From positions 2,294,001-2,358,000 of the forward strand of contig NZ_PDJE01000001.1 of the NCBI RefSeq assembly GCF_002563955.1: 64,000 bases of DNA, given 5' to 3'. The position numbers and the translations under genes are program-made. Shown piece by piece: positions 22,383-32,877 of this stretch; the stretch's first letter is position 1; each line of letters opens with the position of its first letter. Source of the stretch: Paramicrobacterium agarici. Its GTDB lineage: Bacteria > Actinomycetota > Actinomycetes > Actinomycetales > Microbacteriaceae. The notes under the pieces were generated by a model. The model had not been told where the DNA came from. It did no database searches and worked only from the letters and a program-made list of their open reading frames with translations.

Positions 22383-24325
22383 CTATGGCCGCCCGTGTCG
22401 CCCGGGTGATGATCGATTCACCCGTTCCGGCTCTCGACCACCTTTTCGACTACGCGATACCTCCCGTATTCGCAGACGATATCCGGGTGGGATGCCGCGT
22501 GCGCGTTCCGCTGCGTTCCGGAGGTCGTCTTGCTGACGGCTACGTCGTCGAACTCGCCGACTCCACGACGTTCGATGGCGAACTCAGCGAACTCGATGAC
22601 CTGATCTCGAGCGTGCCCATTCTCGCTCCGGAGGTGTGGCGCGTCGCCCGCACTGTCGCCGATCGCGCAGCAGGCTCTGCGAGCGACATCGTTCGCCTCG
22701 CCGTACCCAAACGCCACGTCAGGGTCGAGAAAGCGTGGCTCGAAGCAGAACCATCGATGGGAGCTGTCGAACCCGCACCGCTCGAGGGATATCCCGCATC
22801 AGCCGACCTTCTCTCCGGGGGAACCCGCACAGCGATGTCGGCGATACCTCAGCTGAGCACAACGGAAGATGGCGCGACCATCGGTCGCTGGGCGCAATCA
22901 GCGGTCGAACTCGCCACTCAGGTGCTGGCTCGAGGCCGCAAAATCATCATCGCGGTTCCCGACTACCGCGACCTGGGGCAGGTGCTCTCGGCGCTCGCGC
23001 CCCGTGTTCCCCCGGCTCTCGTATCGCGGCTCGATGCCAAGCAGCCGGCCGCGCAGCGCTATCGGGCGTTTCTCGAATGCCTGAACGCAGGGCCACGGGT
23101 GATCGTCGGCAATCGCTCCGCGGTGTACGCACCCGCATCCGACCTTGACGCGATTCTCCTGTGGGACGACGGTGACGACCTGCATGCAGAACCACTTGCT
23201 CCCTACGTGCACACGCGAGACGCTGCGCTGGTCAGGCAGCAAGACTCTGGATGCGCGCTCATTCTGATGTCGCACGCTCGCAGCGTCGAGAGCGAGCGTC
23301 TTGTCGAGATCGGCTGGCTGCGCTCCGTGTCGCCGGAGAGGCACGTGCAGCCGCGCGTTGTGCTGACAAACCCTGCCGTCGATGGTGACGCCGCCCGCAT
23401 CCCCTCGACGGCGTGGAAGACCGCACGCTCTGCGCTCGATGCCGGTCCTGTGCTCGTGCAGGTTGCGAGACCGGGCTATGCTCCCGTCGTCGCCTGTCAG
23501 CGCTGCCGTACCGGCGCACGATGCGCCGCGTGCGGTGGTCCGCTCGGGATACGAAAGCCGGGCCGCCCGCCCGAGTGCACATTATGTGGCGCGATCGCCG
23601 CCGAGTGGCGGTGCGACGAGTGCGGTGACACTCACCTTCGCCTTGTCTCGCGCGGCTCTGCGCGTACGACGGAAGAGCTGGGCAGGGCATTTCCCGGCAC
23701 ATCCGTCATCACCTCCGACGGCGACCACCCCGTGGAACGCGTGCCCGCGAAGCCGGCACTCGTTGTCGCCACCCGCGGCGCAGAGCCCATCGCTGAGGGC
23801 GGATACAGAGCCGTTCTGCTGCTGGATGGAGATCGGATGCTCGCGCGGGAGGCCCTGACGATCGCGAGCGACTGCCTTCGCTGGTGGTCCAACGCCGCAG
23901 CTCTCGCCGCGACGGGTGCTCCTGTCGTGCTCGTCGGCGTCGCCGGCAGGCTGGGGACGGCGTTCGCAACCTGGACATCGCACGCGTTCGCTGCCGAGGA
24001 ATTGGCCGACCGACGTGAGCTCGGCTTCCCACCGGCGGTGCGGACTGTCTCAGTCAGCGGAGATCTTGCGGCCGTCGAATCAGCGGTCGCATCACTCGAC
24101 ACGACCTCCTACCGTGATGTGCTCGGTCCAAGTGAGCTGCCCGACGGGGGTGTACGGTCGATTGTGCGCTTCGACTACTCTGCAGGGCCCGAGGTCGCGC
24201 GTGCGCTGCGAGCGGCGATCATCGCCAACGCGACACGACGCCGACGAAGCCCTGCGGCGAAAGGCGGATACCGGCCGCCGCCGACACTGCGCATTCGCTT
24301 TGATGAAACGGAGCTCGTCACATGA
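22379..24325 (+). CDS. priA: Replication restart protein PriA, helicase-degenerate
   Basis: A 648-residue actinobacterial PriA-type primosome protein. The N-terminal DNA-binding domain begins near [19 protein letters not shown]. The zinc-binding region keeps its paired cysteines (about 373-417: [24 protein letters not shown]). The helicase motifs are lost: no GxGKT Walker A is seen in the expected place, and the DEEH-like Walker B is replaced by WDDGDD. Actinobacterial PriA proteins are known to lack detectable helicase motifs. It probably serves as a DNA-binding or loading platform. GTG 22379 overlaps the metK stop. ATG 22385 is an alternative. Confidence 0.9.
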   Translation: MTMAARVARVMIDSPVPALDHLFDYAIPPVFADDIRVGCRVRVPLRSGGRLADGYVVELADSTTFDGELSELDDLISSVPILAPEVWRVARTVADRAAGSASDIVRLAVPKRHVRVEKAWLEAEPSMGAVEPAPLEGYPASADLLSGGTRTAMSAIPQLSTTEDGATIGRWAQSAVELATQVLARGRKIIIAVPDYRDLGQVLSALAPRVPPALVSRLDAKQPAAQRYRAFLECLNAGPRVIVGNRSAVYAPASDLDAILLWDDGDDLHAEPLAPYVHTRDAALVRQQDSGCALILMSHARSVESERLVEIGWLRSVSPERHVQPRVVLTNPAVDGDAARIPSTAWKTARSALDAGPVLVQVARPGYAPVVACQRCRTGARCAACGGPLGIRKPGRPPECTLCGAIAAEWRCDECGDTHLRLVSRGSARTTEELGRAFPGTSVITSDGDHPVERVPAKPALVVATRGAEPIAEGGYRAVLLLDGDRMLAREALTIASDCLRWWSNAAALAATGAPVVLVGVAGRLGTAFATWTSHAFAAEELADRRELGFPPAVRTVSVSGDLAAVESAVASLDTTSYRDVLGPSELPDGGVRSIVRFDYSAGPEVARALRAAIIANATRRRRSPAAKGGYRPPPTLRIRFDETELVT

Positions 24326-25257
24326 GAATCGTCTTCGCCGGAACGCCTGCAGCGGCAACGCCGTCGCTCGAGGCGCTGCACCATTCACGCCACGACGTGT
24401 GCGCCGTCGTCACGCGAAATGATGCGCCTCAGGGGCGCAAGCGCGTGCTCACGCCCTCGCCCGTCGCGCAGACCGCCGCCGAGCTGGGAATTCCCCTGAT
24501 CAAAGCCAACCGGCTCGATGACGATGTAACCGCTCGTGTCGCCGCCCTTGATGCCGACCTCGGAGTCATCGTCGCGTACGGCGGGCTCGTGCGTGCGCCG
24601 CTGCTTGCCACACCGGCACACGGCTGGATCAACCTGCACTTCTCAGCGCTGCCGACCTGGCGCGGCGCGGCCCCTGTCCAGCGCGCGCTCATCAACGGAG
24701 ACACGACAATAGACACCACGGTGTTCCAGCTGACGGAGGGGCTTGACGAGGGTGACATCTGGCGCTCGTCGTCAACGCGCATCGCTCCCGACGAGACAGC
24801 CGGCGAGCTTCTCACCCGATTGGCCAGGAGCGGAGCGGACGACCTCGTCGCCGCTGTCGACGGCATCGAAGACGGGACGCTCACGCCCCGGGCACAAGCG
24901 GGCACCCCGACGTATGCGAGCAAACTGGCCCTCGCCGACGGAGCCCTCGACCTCAGCGAACCGCTCAGCGCGGTCTACAACCGATTCCGAGGCGTCACGC
25001 CGGAGCCGGGCGCGCACGTCCTCGTCGACGGTGAGCGCTTCAAGATCCACGCTGCGGAGCAGGGCGACGATCACATTCCGCGGCTACCACCAGGCTCGTT
25101 CGACATGGTTGACGGGCGTGTTCTGCTGGGTACGGGGAGTTCGCCCCTCGTGCTCACCCGGGTCCAACCTTCCGGAAAGCCTGCGATGAATGCCGCTGAC
25201 TGGTGGCGCGGACAGCAGGGGAGGCCGCTCGCAGCCCAGGTGGGAGAGTCCGCATGA
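24322..25257 (+). CDS. fmt: Methionyl-tRNA formyltransferase
   Basis: A 311-residue Fmt that formylates initiator Met-tRNA with 10-formyl-THF. VFAGTPAAATPSLEAL is the N-terminal signature, and INLHFSALPTWRGAAPVQ holds the catalytic Asn and His. ATGA overlaps link it to priA upstream and rsmB downstream. No def (peptide deformylase) gene is adjacent here, although the two often pair in other bacteria. Confidence 0.96.
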   Translation: MRIVFAGTPAAATPSLEALHHSRHDVCAVVTRNDAPQGRKRVLTPSPVAQTAAELGIPLIKANRLDDDVTARVAALDADLGVIVAYGGLVRAPLLATPAHGWINLHFSALPTWRGAAPVQRALINGDTTIDTTVFQLTEGLDEGDIWRSSSTRIAPDETAGELLTRLARSGADDLVAAVDGIEDGTLTPRAQAGTPTYASKLALADGALDLSEPLSAVYNRFRGVTPEPGAHVLVDGERFKIHAAEQGDDHIPRLPPGSFDMVDGRVLLGTGSSPLVLTRVQPSGKPAMNAADWWRGQQGRPLAAQVGESA

Positions 25258-26684
25258 GCGCCGGCGATCGCACGGCTGGGCCGCGACGGCGCCGCGGCTC
25301 CACCAGCATCCAGGCCAGCCGCTTGGTTGCTTTTGACGTGCTCATGGCCGTCGATGCCGACGAAGCATACGCAAACCTGCTGCTTCCGCACGAGATCGCA
25401 CGCGCGTCGCTCGCGCCGAACGATGCCGCCCTCGCGACCGAGCTCTGCTACGGCACGCTGCGTCGCCGAGGGCACTATGACGCCGTCATCGAGAACGCCG
25501 CGCATCGCCCCATCGATCACATCGACATGCCCGTGCGCAACGCTCTGAGGCTCGGCGCTCACCAGCTGCTCGCGACGCGCGTCGCTCCGCATGCGGCCGT
25601 GAACGAATCGGTGGCGCTCGCGCGGCGCTTCGCGAGCCACTCATCGGCGGGATTCGTCAATGGCGTGCTTCGCACCATCTCGAGGGACGATGACGCGGCG
25701 TGGACCGAGCGCCTTCTTTCCGACGTCGACGATGCCGCAGAGGCACTGTCGATCGAGCATGCTCATCCCGCGTGGATTGTGAGGGCATTCCGAACGGCGC
25801 TCGAAGCCGAGGGTCGCGGCGACGAGCTCAGTGCCCTGCTGCGGGCGGACAATGAGGCACCCCGCGTCAACCTCGTGGCGTTGCCTGGTCGCGCTGACCT
25901 GCCGCAGCACGCCGAACCGAACCGGTATTCTCCCGTGGGATTCCGGGTGGGAACGGGAGACCCGGATGCTGTCGTAGGACGTTCCGAGGGCACTCTGCGC
26001 GTGCAAGACGAAGGGTCCCAGCTCGCTGCACTCATGCTCACCCGAGTTGCCCCCGTGCGCGAGGGGGAGCGCTGGCTCGACCTCTGCGCCGGCCCGGGCG
26101 GAAAGAGCGCTCTGCTCGCTGCCGAAGCCGCTTCTGGCGGAGCGACACTCGTCGCCAACGAAGTGACGCCGGCGCGCGCTGAGCTCGTTCGCCGCGCGAC
26201 CGCGCCATTCGCCGAGATCGTCGACGTCGTCACAGGCGACGGGCGCGACGTCGGCGCACAGCATCCGGACTCCTTCGACCGCGTGCTCGTCGACGCACCG
26301 TGCACGGGACTCGGCGCCCTTCGGCGACGACCCGAAGCGCGCTGGCGCAAACGCCCCAACGATGTCGCAGAGCTCTCGGCCCTTCAGGCGGAGCTTCTGC
26401 GCTCCGCGATCGCGGCTACCGCACCGGGCGGAACGATCGCGTACGTCACGTGTTCGCCGCACTTGGGGGAGACCCGCGCGATCGTTGGTGAGACGCTGCG
26501 GCGCATGCGCGATACCGTCACGGCGATCGACGCACCGGAGGTTCTGCGCGGCATCGTCGGCGACATCGATCTCGGCGCACCCGACCCGGACCGCAACCCG
26601 GCGATTCCGAACGTTCAACTGTGGCCGCACAGACACGGCACCGACGCGATGTACGTCGCGCTGCTGCACAAGGCCGACCGGTGA
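25254..26684 (+). CDS. rsmB: 16S rRNA (cytosine(967)-C(5))-methyltransferase
   Basis: A 476-residue RsmB/Fmu protein. The N-terminal NusB-like RNA-binding domain covers about residues 20-150 (RLVAFDVLMAVDADEAYANL). The SAM-dependent m5C methyltransferase has motif I DLCAGPGGKSA, then DAPCTGLGALRR and VTCSPHL, which carry the two active-site cysteines. ATG 25254 overlaps the fmt stop and precedes the domain start. The open frame upstream of it is inside fmt. Confidence 0.94.
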   Translation: MSAGDRTAGPRRRRGSTSIQASRLVAFDVLMAVDADEAYANLLLPHEIARASLAPNDAALATELCYGTLRRRGHYDAVIENAAHRPIDHIDMPVRNALRLGAHQLLATRVAPHAAVNESVALARRFASHSSAGFVNGVLRTISRDDDAAWTERLLSDVDDAAEALSIEHAHPAWIVRAFRTALEAEGRGDELSALLRADNEAPRVNLVALPGRADLPQHAEPNRYSPVGFRVGTGDPDAVVGRSEGTLRVQDEGSQLAALMLTRVAPVREGERWLDLCAGPGGKSALLAAEAASGGATLVANEVTPARAELVRRATAPFAEIVDVVTGDGRDVGAQHPDSFDRVLVDAPCTGLGALRRRPEARWRKRPNDVAELSALQAELLRSAIAATAPGGTIAYVTCSPHLGETRAIVGETLRRMRDTVTAIDAPEVLRGIVGDIDLGAPDPDRNPAIPNVQLWPHRHGTDAMYVALLHKADR

Positions 26685-26692
26685 CCCGTCGA

Positions 26693-26698
26693 TAGGAT
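26693..26698 (+). promoter_or_regulatory. -10 element for a leaderless rpe transcript
   Basis: TAGGAT lies exactly 6 nt before the rpe ATG in the 20-nt gap after rsmB. No ribosome-binding site is visible. Confidence 0.6.
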
Positions 26699-26704
26699 CG
26701 AGCC

Positions 26705-27370
26705 ATGGCCACACGCATCAACCCCAGCATCCTCGCCGCCGATTTCGTCAATTTCGAACGCGACCTCGGCCGCATCGCCGACGCGGATCTCGTGCACGTC
26801 GACGTGATGGACAATCACTTCGTGCCGAACCTCACCTTCGGTCTTCCCATGGTGCAGCGCGTTCAAGAGGTCTCCCCGATTCCCCTCGATGTTCACCTCA
26901 TGATCGATGACGCCGACCGGTGGGCCCCCGACTATGCCGAGACCGGGGCGTTCTCGGTGACCTTCCATGCCGAGGCCGCGGACGATCCCGTCGCGCTCGC
27001 CCGGCGCATTCGCGAGATCGGTTCTCGAGCGGGCATCGCTCTCAAGCCCGGAACCGACCCTGAGCCGTATCTCGAGCTGCTTCCCGAGTTCGACCAAGTG
27101 CTCGTCATGACCGTCGAGCCTGGCTTCGGGGGTCAGAAGTTCATGCACGAGATGATGCCGAAGCTCCGCTCCGTGCGCACGGCGGCAGAGCGCGCCGGTC
27201 TCGACATCTGGCTTCAGGTCGACGGCGGTGTCACCCTCGAGACAATCGAGGTTGCCGCCGAGAACGGCGCGGACACGTTCGTGGCCGGTTCAAGCGTGTT
27301 CGCCGGCGGAGACCCGGCAGACCAGATACGGATGCTGCGCGAGCGCGCTGCCGCGCACAGCCACCAGTGA
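26705..27370 (+). CDS. rpe: Ribulose-phosphate 3-epimerase
   Basis: A 221-residue TIM-barrel epimerase that interconverts ribulose 5-phosphate and xylulose 5-phosphate. NPSILAADFVNFE, HVDVMDNHFVPNLTFG, DVHLMI and VEPGFGGQKFM carry the metal-binding and catalytic residues (two His, two Asp). Its own leaderless promoter separates it from rsmB. By supplying pentose phosphate it feeds PRPP-using pathways such as his and trp, which follow. Confidence 0.97.
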   Translation: MATRINPSILAADFVNFERDLGRIADADLVHVDVMDNHFVPNLTFGLPMVQRVQEVSPIPLDVHLMIDDADRWAPDYAETGAFSVTFHAEAADDPVALARRIREIGSRAGIALKPGTDPEPYLELLPEFDQVLVMTVEPGFGGQKFMHEMMPKLRSVRTAAERAGLDIWLQVDGGVTLETIEVAAENGADTFVAGSSVFAGGDPADQIRMLRERAAAHSHQ

Positions 27371-27405
27371 GCGCTGCCGCTGATCCCGCGCCCACCTCGA
27401 CCGAG

Positions 27406-27411
27406 TAGGCT
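27406..27411 (+). promoter_or_regulatory. -10 element for a leaderless hisE transcript
   Basis: TAGGCT lies exactly 6 nt before the hisE GTG. It is the likely promoter of the his-trp operon. Confidence 0.62.
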
Positions 27412-27417
27412 TGAGCC

Positions 27418-27681
27418 GTGAAGACTTTCGACGAGCTTTTTGCCGAACTGAGCGAGAAGGCAGCGAACCGGCCCGCCGGATCGGGCACCGTTGCCGAACT
27501 CGACTCCGGCGTGCACTCCATCGGAAAGAAGATCGTTGAAGAGGCAGCCGAGGTGTGGATGGCGTCAGAGCACGAGTCCGACGAGGCCGCCGCTGAAGAG
27601 ATGTCGCAGCTCCTCTACCACGTTCAGGTCATGATGCTCGCCAAGGGCTTGAGCCTCGACGACGTCTACCGACATCTCTGA
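27418..27681 (+). CDS. hisE: Phosphoribosyl-ATP pyrophosphatase
   Basis: An 87-residue all-alpha NTP-PPase fold enzyme for the second step of histidine synthesis. The metal-binding helices read [16 protein letters not shown] and [14 protein letters not shown]. It is the stand-alone form, separate from HisI, as usual in actinobacteria. GTG 27418 follows a leaderless -10 element. hisG is 58 nt downstream. Confidence 0.95.
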   Translation: MKTFDELFAELSEKAANRPAGSGTVAELDSGVHSIGKKIVEEAAEVWMASEHESDEAAAEEMSQLLYHVQVMMLAKGLSLDDVYRHL

Positions 27682-27739
27682 GAGCGGTCGTCCCGCAGCA
27701 TCCTCACCTGACGTACCCCAGACACGAGAGCACAACCGA

Positions 27740-28579
27740 ATGTTGCGAATCGCAGTGCCCAATAAGGGCTCGCTGGCCGAGACGGCCGCTGGAATGCTGG
27801 TCGAAGCCGGCTACCTCACTCGTACAGATCCCAAGGCGCTCCACCTCATCGATGCGCGCAACGACGTCGAGTTCTTCTACCTTCGCCCGCGTGACATCGC
27901 GACCTACGTAGGTTCTGGCGCCCTCGACGCCGGAATCACGGGGCGTGATCTGCTGCTTGACTCGGCATCGCAGGCGAACGAGATCGCGGCGCTCGATTTC
28001 GCCGACTCGACGTTCCGCTTCGCCGGCCCGGTCGGCCGCTTCAGCGAGCTGAACGACCTCAACGGCGCGCGCATCGCCACGAGCTACACGGGTCTCGTCG
28101 GCGACTTCCTCACACGACACGGCGTGTCGGCCGAGCTCGTGAAGCTCGATGGTGCCGTCGAGTCCGCCGTCGATCTCGGGGTGGCGGATGCTGTCGCCGA
28201 CGTCGTGTCGACCGGAACGACCCTGCGCAACGCCGGTCTCGAAATCTTCGGCCCGGTCATTCTCGACTCCACAGCTGTCGTGATCTCAGCCCCGCAGCAG
28301 AAGCCGGGAACGGACGTGCTGCTGCGGCGGCTGCAGGGCGTGCTCGTTGCGCGGCGCTTCGTGCTCATGGACTACGACCTGCCTGCGTCACTGCTCGAGC
28401 GGGCTACCGAGGTCGCGCACGGCATCGAGTCGCCGACCGTCTCGCCTCTCAAGGACCCCGACTGGGTCGCTGTTCGCGTGATGGTTCCTCGCAAAGACAT
28501 GAATCAGATCATGGACGCCCTGTACGGCCTCGGCGCACGAGCGATTCTCGTCAGCGCCATCCACGCCGCTCGTCTGTAG
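27740..28579 (+). CDS. hisG: ATP phosphoribosyltransferase (long form)
   Basis: A 279-residue HisG, the committed step of histidine synthesis. The N-terminal periplasmic-binding-like fold starts at [20 protein letters not shown], and the PRPP loop is [10 protein letters not shown]. The last 75 residues form the HisG_C domain that binds histidine for feedback inhibition, so this is the long hexameric form that needs no HisZ. CAGCATCC occurs in its upstream gap (27696). Confidence 0.96.
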   Translation: MLRIAVPNKGSLAETAAGMLVEAGYLTRTDPKALHLIDARNDVEFFYLRPRDIATYVGSGALDAGITGRDLLLDSASQANEIAALDFADSTFRFAGPVGRFSELNDLNGARIATSYTGLVGDFLTRHGVSAELVKLDGAVESAVDLGVADAVADVVSTGTTLRNAGLEIFGPVILDSTAVVISAPQQKPGTDVLLRRLQGVLVARRFVLMDYDLPASLLERATEVAHGIESPTVSPLKDPDWVAVRVMVPRKDMNQIMDALYGLGARAILVSAIHAARL

Positions 28580-28590
28580 GAGAAACGCAC

Positions 28591-29352
28591 ATGACTCTCG
28601 CTGTCCGCGTGATTCCCTGTCTCGACGTGTCCGATGGCCGCGTCGTCAAGGGGGTCAACTTCAAGAACCTGCGCGACCAGGGCGATCCGGTCGAGCTCGC
28701 GCAGCGCTACTACGAGCAGGGCGCAGACGAGCTCACGTTTCTCGACGTGTCTGCGACAGTGGAGGGCCGCGCGACCATGTACGACGTGGTGCAGGCGACG
28801 GCCGAGAAGGTCTTCATTCCGCTCACCGTCGGGGGAGGAGTGCGCTCCGTTGACGACGTCTCGCGCCTTCAGGCGCATGGCGCAGACAAGGTCGGCGTGA
28901 ACAGCGCGGCGATCGCGCGACCGGACGTGATCGACGAGATCGCGGATCGCTTCGGCGCGCAGGTGCTGGTGCTCTCTCTCGACATCACTCGCGATGACCG
29001 CATGCCCTCCGGTTTCGTCGTCACGACCCACGGTGGTCGTCGGCGCACGGATATCGATGCTGTCGCCTGGGCCAGAGAAGCCTCGGAGCGCGGCGCGGGC
29101 GAGTTGCTCGTCAATTCGATCGATGCAGACGGAACGAAGAACGGTTTCGACATCGAGCTCATCGCCCTCATGCGAGAAAATTGCGCGGTGCCCGTCATCG
29201 CCTCAGGCGGAGCCGGCGCTGCAGAGCACTTCCCTCCGGCGATCGGTGCCGGCGCTGATGCTGTGCTCGCGGCGAGCGTCTTCCACTCCGGGCAGCTCAC
29301 GATCGGCGATGTCAAGAACGCGCTCCGCTCGACGGGGGTGACCATCCGATGA
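28591..29352 (+). CDS. hisF: Imidazole glycerol phosphate synthase subunit HisF
   Basis: A 253-residue cyclase barrel that makes IGP and AICAR with ammonia from HisH. The catalytic acids are in [15 protein letters not shown] and [10 protein letters not shown] phosphate site is in IASGGAGA. hisH and hisA (or the dual-function priA isomerase) are not in this window, so the his genes are split across the chromosome. An AGGAGAAACG site precedes the ATG. Confidence 0.97.
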   Translation: MTLAVRVIPCLDVSDGRVVKGVNFKNLRDQGDPVELAQRYYEQGADELTFLDVSATVEGRATMYDVVQATAEKVFIPLTVGGGVRSVDDVSRLQAHGADKVGVNSAAIARPDVIDEIADRFGAQVLVLSLDITRDDRMPSGFVVTTHGGRRRTDIDAVAWAREASERGAGELLVNSIDADGTKNGFDIELIALMRENCAVPVIASGGAGAAEHFPPAIGAGADAVLAASVFHSGQLTIGDVKNALRSTGVTIR

Positions 29353-29708
29353 GCGACATTGACAGCATCCTCTCTCGTGCCCGTTTCAGCGACGACGGCC
29401 TTCTGCCTGCGATCATCCAGCAGTGGGACACGCTTGAGGTGCTCATGATGGGATACATGGATGCGGAGGCGCTGCGTCGCACCCTCACGACCGGTCGCGT
29501 CACATTCTGGTCGCGGTCGCGCAACGAATACTGGCGCAAGGGCGACACATCCGGCCACGTGCAGCTGGTCAAGCAGGCCGCGCTCGACTGCGACGCCGAC
29601 ACGCTCCTGGTCTCGGTCGACCAGATCGGGGCTGCGTGCCACACCGGCACTCGCACGTGCTTCGATGCCGACGTGCTCGACCCGGTCGTGCTCAAGGACG
29701 CGCGATGA
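29349..29708 (+). CDS. hisI: Phosphoribosyl-AMP cyclohydrolase
   Basis: A 119-residue HisI that opens the adenine ring of PR-AMP. Metal-binding Cys and Asp residues occur in [13 protein letters not shown] and [11 protein letters not shown]. It overlaps both hisF and trpE by ATGA, which ties histidine and tryptophan genes into one mRNA. Confidence 0.96.
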   Translation: MSDIDSILSRARFSDDGLLPAIIQQWDTLEVLMMGYMDAEALRRTLTTGRVTFWSRSRNEYWRKGDTSGHVQLVKQAALDCDADTLLVSVDQIGAACHTGTRTCFDADVLDPVVLKDAR

Positions 29709-31234
29709 CGCACATGCCCTCCACGACGACGCGAGCGCAGTTCGACGACCATGCATCGCGCATGCGCGTCGTCCCGGTGGTTCGCGAGATATTCGCCGAC
29801 AGCGAGACCCCTGTCGGGATCTATCGCAAGCTTGCGGCGGGTGCGCCGGGAAGCTTTCTGCTGGAGTCGGCAGAGGGAGGCATCTGGTCGCGGTATTCGT
29901 TCGTGGGCGTCTCGTCGTATGGCGTGCTCACTCAATCGGGTGATGCGCCTCGGTGGCTCGATTACGGGCTCTCGGCCGAGCGCGCCATTGGCGATCTCAC
30001 CGGGCTGAGCCCCTTGGACGCCGTCGCCGCGCTGAGCACACGATGGTCGGGGGAGGCGGTTCCCGATCTTCCGCCCCTCACCGGGGGACTTGTCGGCTTT
30101 CTCGGGTGGGAGTCGGTGCGTCAGATCGAGAATCTGCCGAACGCGCCGCAGGCCGAGCACGATGTCCCAGGTCAGGCCATGTGCTTCGTCGCGGACCTCG
30201 TCGTTCTCGACCACCGCCGGGGCACCGTTCAGCTGATCGCCAACGTCCTCACGGACGACTCTGATCTCGACACGCTGTGGCTTGACGCACAGGAGCGCCT
30301 GAGCGCGTTGCAGAACGGCATTGCCGCTCCGAGCGACGCCCAGCTTGCTCACGTCGACCTCTCACTGTCTCCGACGCCGCGCCTTCGCACCCGCAAGGCG
30401 GACTTTCTCGCGGCGGTCGAGAAGAGCAAGGCCTACATTCGCGACGGAGACATCTTTCAAGTTGTGCTGTCGCAGCGTTTCGAACTCGACACCGATGCGT
30501 CGCCGGTTGACGTCTACCGGATGCTGCGCGCTCTGAACCCGAGCCCGTACATGTATCTGCTCAGTCTCGACACTCCCGAGGGCGTGCCGTACGCGATCGT
30601 CGGCTCATCACCCGAAGCGCTCGTCAAGGTGCAGAACGGTCACGTCGTCACCCACCCGATCGCGGGTTCACAGCCGCGCGGGCGCACACCTGACGAGGAC
30701 GTCGAATTCGAGACGACCCTTCGCTCCGATGACAAAGAGCGTGCGGAGCATCTGATGCTCGTCGATCTCGCTCGCAACGACCTGGCGAAGGTCTGCGTTC
30801 CCGGCACCGTCGATGTGACCGAGTTCATGCGCGTTGAGCGGTTCAGCCACATCATGCACCTCGTATCGAGCGTCGAGGGAGAACTTCGCGGCGGGGCGAC
30901 AGCCATCGATGTCTTTCGCGCCACGTTTCCCGCAGGCACGCTCTCTGGCGCTCCGAAGCCGCGCGCCCTCCAGATCATCGATGAGCTCGAACCCGCCCAG
31001 AGGGGCGTGTACGGCGGCGTCGTCGGCTACATCGGCTTCGCGGGCCAGGCCGACCTCGCGATCGCCATCCGCACGGCCACGCTCATGAACGGAACAGCGA
31101 TCGTGCAAGCGGGCGGGGGAGTCGTCGCGGACTCGGTTGCCGAGTCGGAGTATCAGGAATCATGCAACAAGGCAGCTGCGCCGCTCAGGGCTGTCGCGAT
31201 CGCCAGCGCGATGGTGAGAATCGGGGACGAATGA
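29705..31234 (+). CDS. trpE: Anthranilate synthase component I
   Basis: A 509-residue chorismate-using enzyme. The N-terminal LLES motif ([10 protein letters not shown]) binds tryptophan for feedback inhibition in this family. The C-terminal chorismate domain has [26 protein letters not shown] and [11 protein letters not shown]. The partner glutaminase gene trpG is not here. ATG 29705 overlaps hisI. The upstream part of the open frame lies inside hisI. There is no leader peptide or attenuator before it, since the gene is internal to the operon. Confidence 0.96.
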   Translation: MTHMPSTTTRAQFDDHASRMRVVPVVREIFADSETPVGIYRKLAAGAPGSFLLESAEGGIWSRYSFVGVSSYGVLTQSGDAPRWLDYGLSAERAIGDLTGLSPLDAVAALSTRWSGEAVPDLPPLTGGLVGFLGWESVRQIENLPNAPQAEHDVPGQAMCFVADLVVLDHRRGTVQLIANVLTDDSDLDTLWLDAQERLSALQNGIAAPSDAQLAHVDLSLSPTPRLRTRKADFLAAVEKSKAYIRDGDIFQVVLSQRFELDTDASPVDVYRMLRALNPSPYMYLLSLDTPEGVPYAIVGSSPEALVKVQNGHVVTHPIAGSQPRGRTPDEDVEFETTLRSDDKERAEHLMLVDLARNDLAKVCVPGTVDVTEFMRVERFSHIMHLVSSVEGELRGGATAIDVFRATFPAGTLSGAPKPRALQIIDELEPAQRGVYGGVVGYIGFAGQADLAIAIRTATLMNGTAIVQAGGGVVADSVAESEYQESCNKAAAPLRAVAIASAMVRIGDE

Positions 31235-31818
31235 CCGGACGTCGCATCAAGAGCATCCTCATCGTCGTGACCCTCGCCGTGAGCGGTTGCGCGCTGCTCA
31301 CGTGGACGCAGCCGTGGTTTTCGCTGGTGCTCACACAGGGCACCCATGCGGGCACAGACGTCGACGTTCCGGGTGAGGCGGCAGGTCCTGCCGTGGCAGC
31401 GCTCGGTCTTGCCGGCCTCGCGCTCGGAGGCGCGCTCGCGATTGCGGGACGCATGCTTCGCGTCGTCTTCGGGGTGCTCGAAGTGCTCATCGGAGGAAGC
31501 CTCATCGCGTCTGCGATCGTCGCAGTCAGTGATCCGGCGGCCGCGAGCTCAAAGACGATCACCGAGTTCACGGGCGTCGCTGGAGACAGCGCCTCCCACG
31601 ATCTCGTCGCACAGAGTTTCGCGACGGCGTGGCCCTATGTCTCGCTCGCAGCCGGGATCATTCTCGCCGTGCTCGGCATCGCGGTCATCGTCACATCGCG
31701 ACGTTGGCCTGCCTCAGGGCGCAAGTTCGATGCGCCGGCGGCGGAGCCGAGTGGGGCGACGCACGATGCCGTCGACAGCTGGGACGAGCTGAGCCGCGGT
31801 GAGGACCCCACGCGGTAG
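31231..31818 (+). CDS. Tryptophan-operon-associated membrane protein
   Basis: A 195-residue protein with four predicted membrane helices. The N-terminal one resembles a signal anchor (IKSILIVVTLAVSGCALLTW), and the tail is acidic and cytosolic. Membrane proteins of this size between trpE and trpC are known across actinobacteria as a 'Trp biosynthesis-associated membrane protein' family of unknown role. ATG 31231 overlaps the trpE stop. Whether it transports tryptophan or an intermediate has not been settled as far as I know. The placement only supports a link to the pathway. Confidence 0.88.
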   Translation: MTGRRIKSILIVVTLAVSGCALLTWTQPWFSLVLTQGTHAGTDVDVPGEAAGPAVAALGLAGLALGGALAIAGRMLRVVFGVLEVLIGGSLIASAIVAVSDPAAASSKTITEFTGVAGDSASHDLVAQSFATAWPYVSLAAGIILAVLGIAVIVTSRRWPASGRKFDAPAAEPSGATHDAVDSWDELSRGEDPTR

Positions 31819-31860
31819 CAGATAGACTTGGTGGCGTTCCCCGCCAGAGAAGGAGTTTAC

Positions 31861-32091
31861 GTGACCCCCGAATCGATCGACCCCGGACACGGCCATTCAC
31901 CGGCCGCATGGACCGCTGTCATCATCATGCTCGTCGCTTTCACCATCGGCACGGTCATGCTGTTCATCGGCCAGCCATTTGGAGTCATCGCAGCTGCAGG
32001 TCTGCTCGTCGTCGGGCTCATCGTCGGATGGATCCTCAAATTGGCGGGATTCGGAGTCAACGGTCCGCGCTACCAGCCGAAGGGCCACTGA
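31861..32091 (+). CDS. Small two-helix membrane protein in the trp operon
   Basis: A 76-residue protein with an HGHSPAAWTAV motif followed by two membrane helices and a KLAGFG turn. GTG 31861 follows a good AAGGAG site with 6-nt spacing. In-frame TTG 31828 and GTG 31831 are less likely. A -10-like TAGACT at 31823-31828 may give an extra internal promoter before trpC. Proteins of this build (HGxSxAAW, about 75-80 residues, possibly DUF6704) are widespread in Micrococcales trp operons, from memory. The function is unknown. Confidence 0.8.
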   Translation: MTPESIDPGHGHSPAAWTAVIIMLVAFTIGTVMLFIGQPFGVIAAAGLLVVGLIVGWILKLAGFGVNGPRYQPKGH

Positions 32092-32095
32092 ACCG

Positions 32096-32875
32096 GTGTC
32101 CGACCTCCTGACGGAGCTCACGCACGGCGCGCGAGAAGACGCTCAAGCTCGCCGGGCGGTCACACCGCTGGCTGCCGTCGAAGACGCCGCTGCTGCTGCC
32201 GATGCGCCCCTCGATGCGCTTGCGGCGCTTGCGCCTGCCGATCGCGTGAAGATCATCGCGGAGGTCAAGCGAGCCAGTCCGTCACGCGGCGACCTCGCAG
32301 ACATTCCCGACCCCGCGCACCTCGCATCGCTCTATGCGTCGGGCGGCGCAAGCGCCATCAGCGTACTGACCGAAGGGCGGCGCTTCAAGGGCTCGCTCGA
32401 TGACCTCAGCGCTGTGAAGCAGACGGTGCCTGTTCCTGTTCTGCGCAAAGACTTCGTCTCCGACCCCTACCAGGTCTTCGAGGCGAGAGCCGCTGGCGCC
32501 GACATGGTGCTCCTCATCGTCGCTGCGCTCGACCAGGGGCAGCTTCGTGAGCTTCACGGCCTCGTCACCGATCTCGGCATGACGTCGCTCGTTGAGGCTC
32601 ACACGGCAGAAGAGCTTGATCGCGCTCTCGAACTCGATGCAAAACTCATCGGCATCAACGCGCGCAACCTCAAGACATTCGACTTAGATCGCGATCTCTT
32701 CGGCACGCTGTCGAGCACGATTCCCGCCGGCGTCGTGAAGGTCGCCGAATCCGCCGTCGCGGGACCCGACGACGTCGCCCACTACCGCGAGGCGGGAGCC
32801 GACGTCGTGCTTATCGGCGAAGCGCTTGTCACTAGCGATCCCGTCTCAACCCTCCACCGATTCTTGGCGGTCTGA
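32096..32875 (+). CDS. trpC: Indole-3-glycerol phosphate synthase
   Basis: A 259-residue TrpC barrel. The catalytic motifs [23 protein letters not shown] and INARNLKTF are present. It is a stand-alone trpC, not fused to trpF. Actinobacteria usually lack trpF and use the dual-function PriA isomerase instead, and no trpF is seen here. GTG 32096 starts 4 nt after the small membrane protein. Confidence 0.96.
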   Translation: MSDLLTELTHGAREDAQARRAVTPLAAVEDAAAAADAPLDALAALAPADRVKIIAEVKRASPSRGDLADIPDPAHLASLYASGGASAISVLTEGRRFKGSLDDLSAVKQTVPVPVLRKDFVSDPYQVFEARAAGADMVLLIVAALDQGQLRELHGLVTDLGMTSLVEAHTAEELDRALELDAKLIGINARNLKTFDLDRDLFGTLSSTIPAGVVKVAESAVAGPDDVAHYREAGADVVLIGEALVTSDPVSTLHRFLAV

Positions 32876-32877
32876 AC

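Noticed and set aside
29352..29705. trp attenuator or Trp-rich leader peptide before trpE
   Set aside because: trpE overlaps hisI and has no leader. Control must act elsewhere in the operon, or through TrpE feedback (LLES motif).
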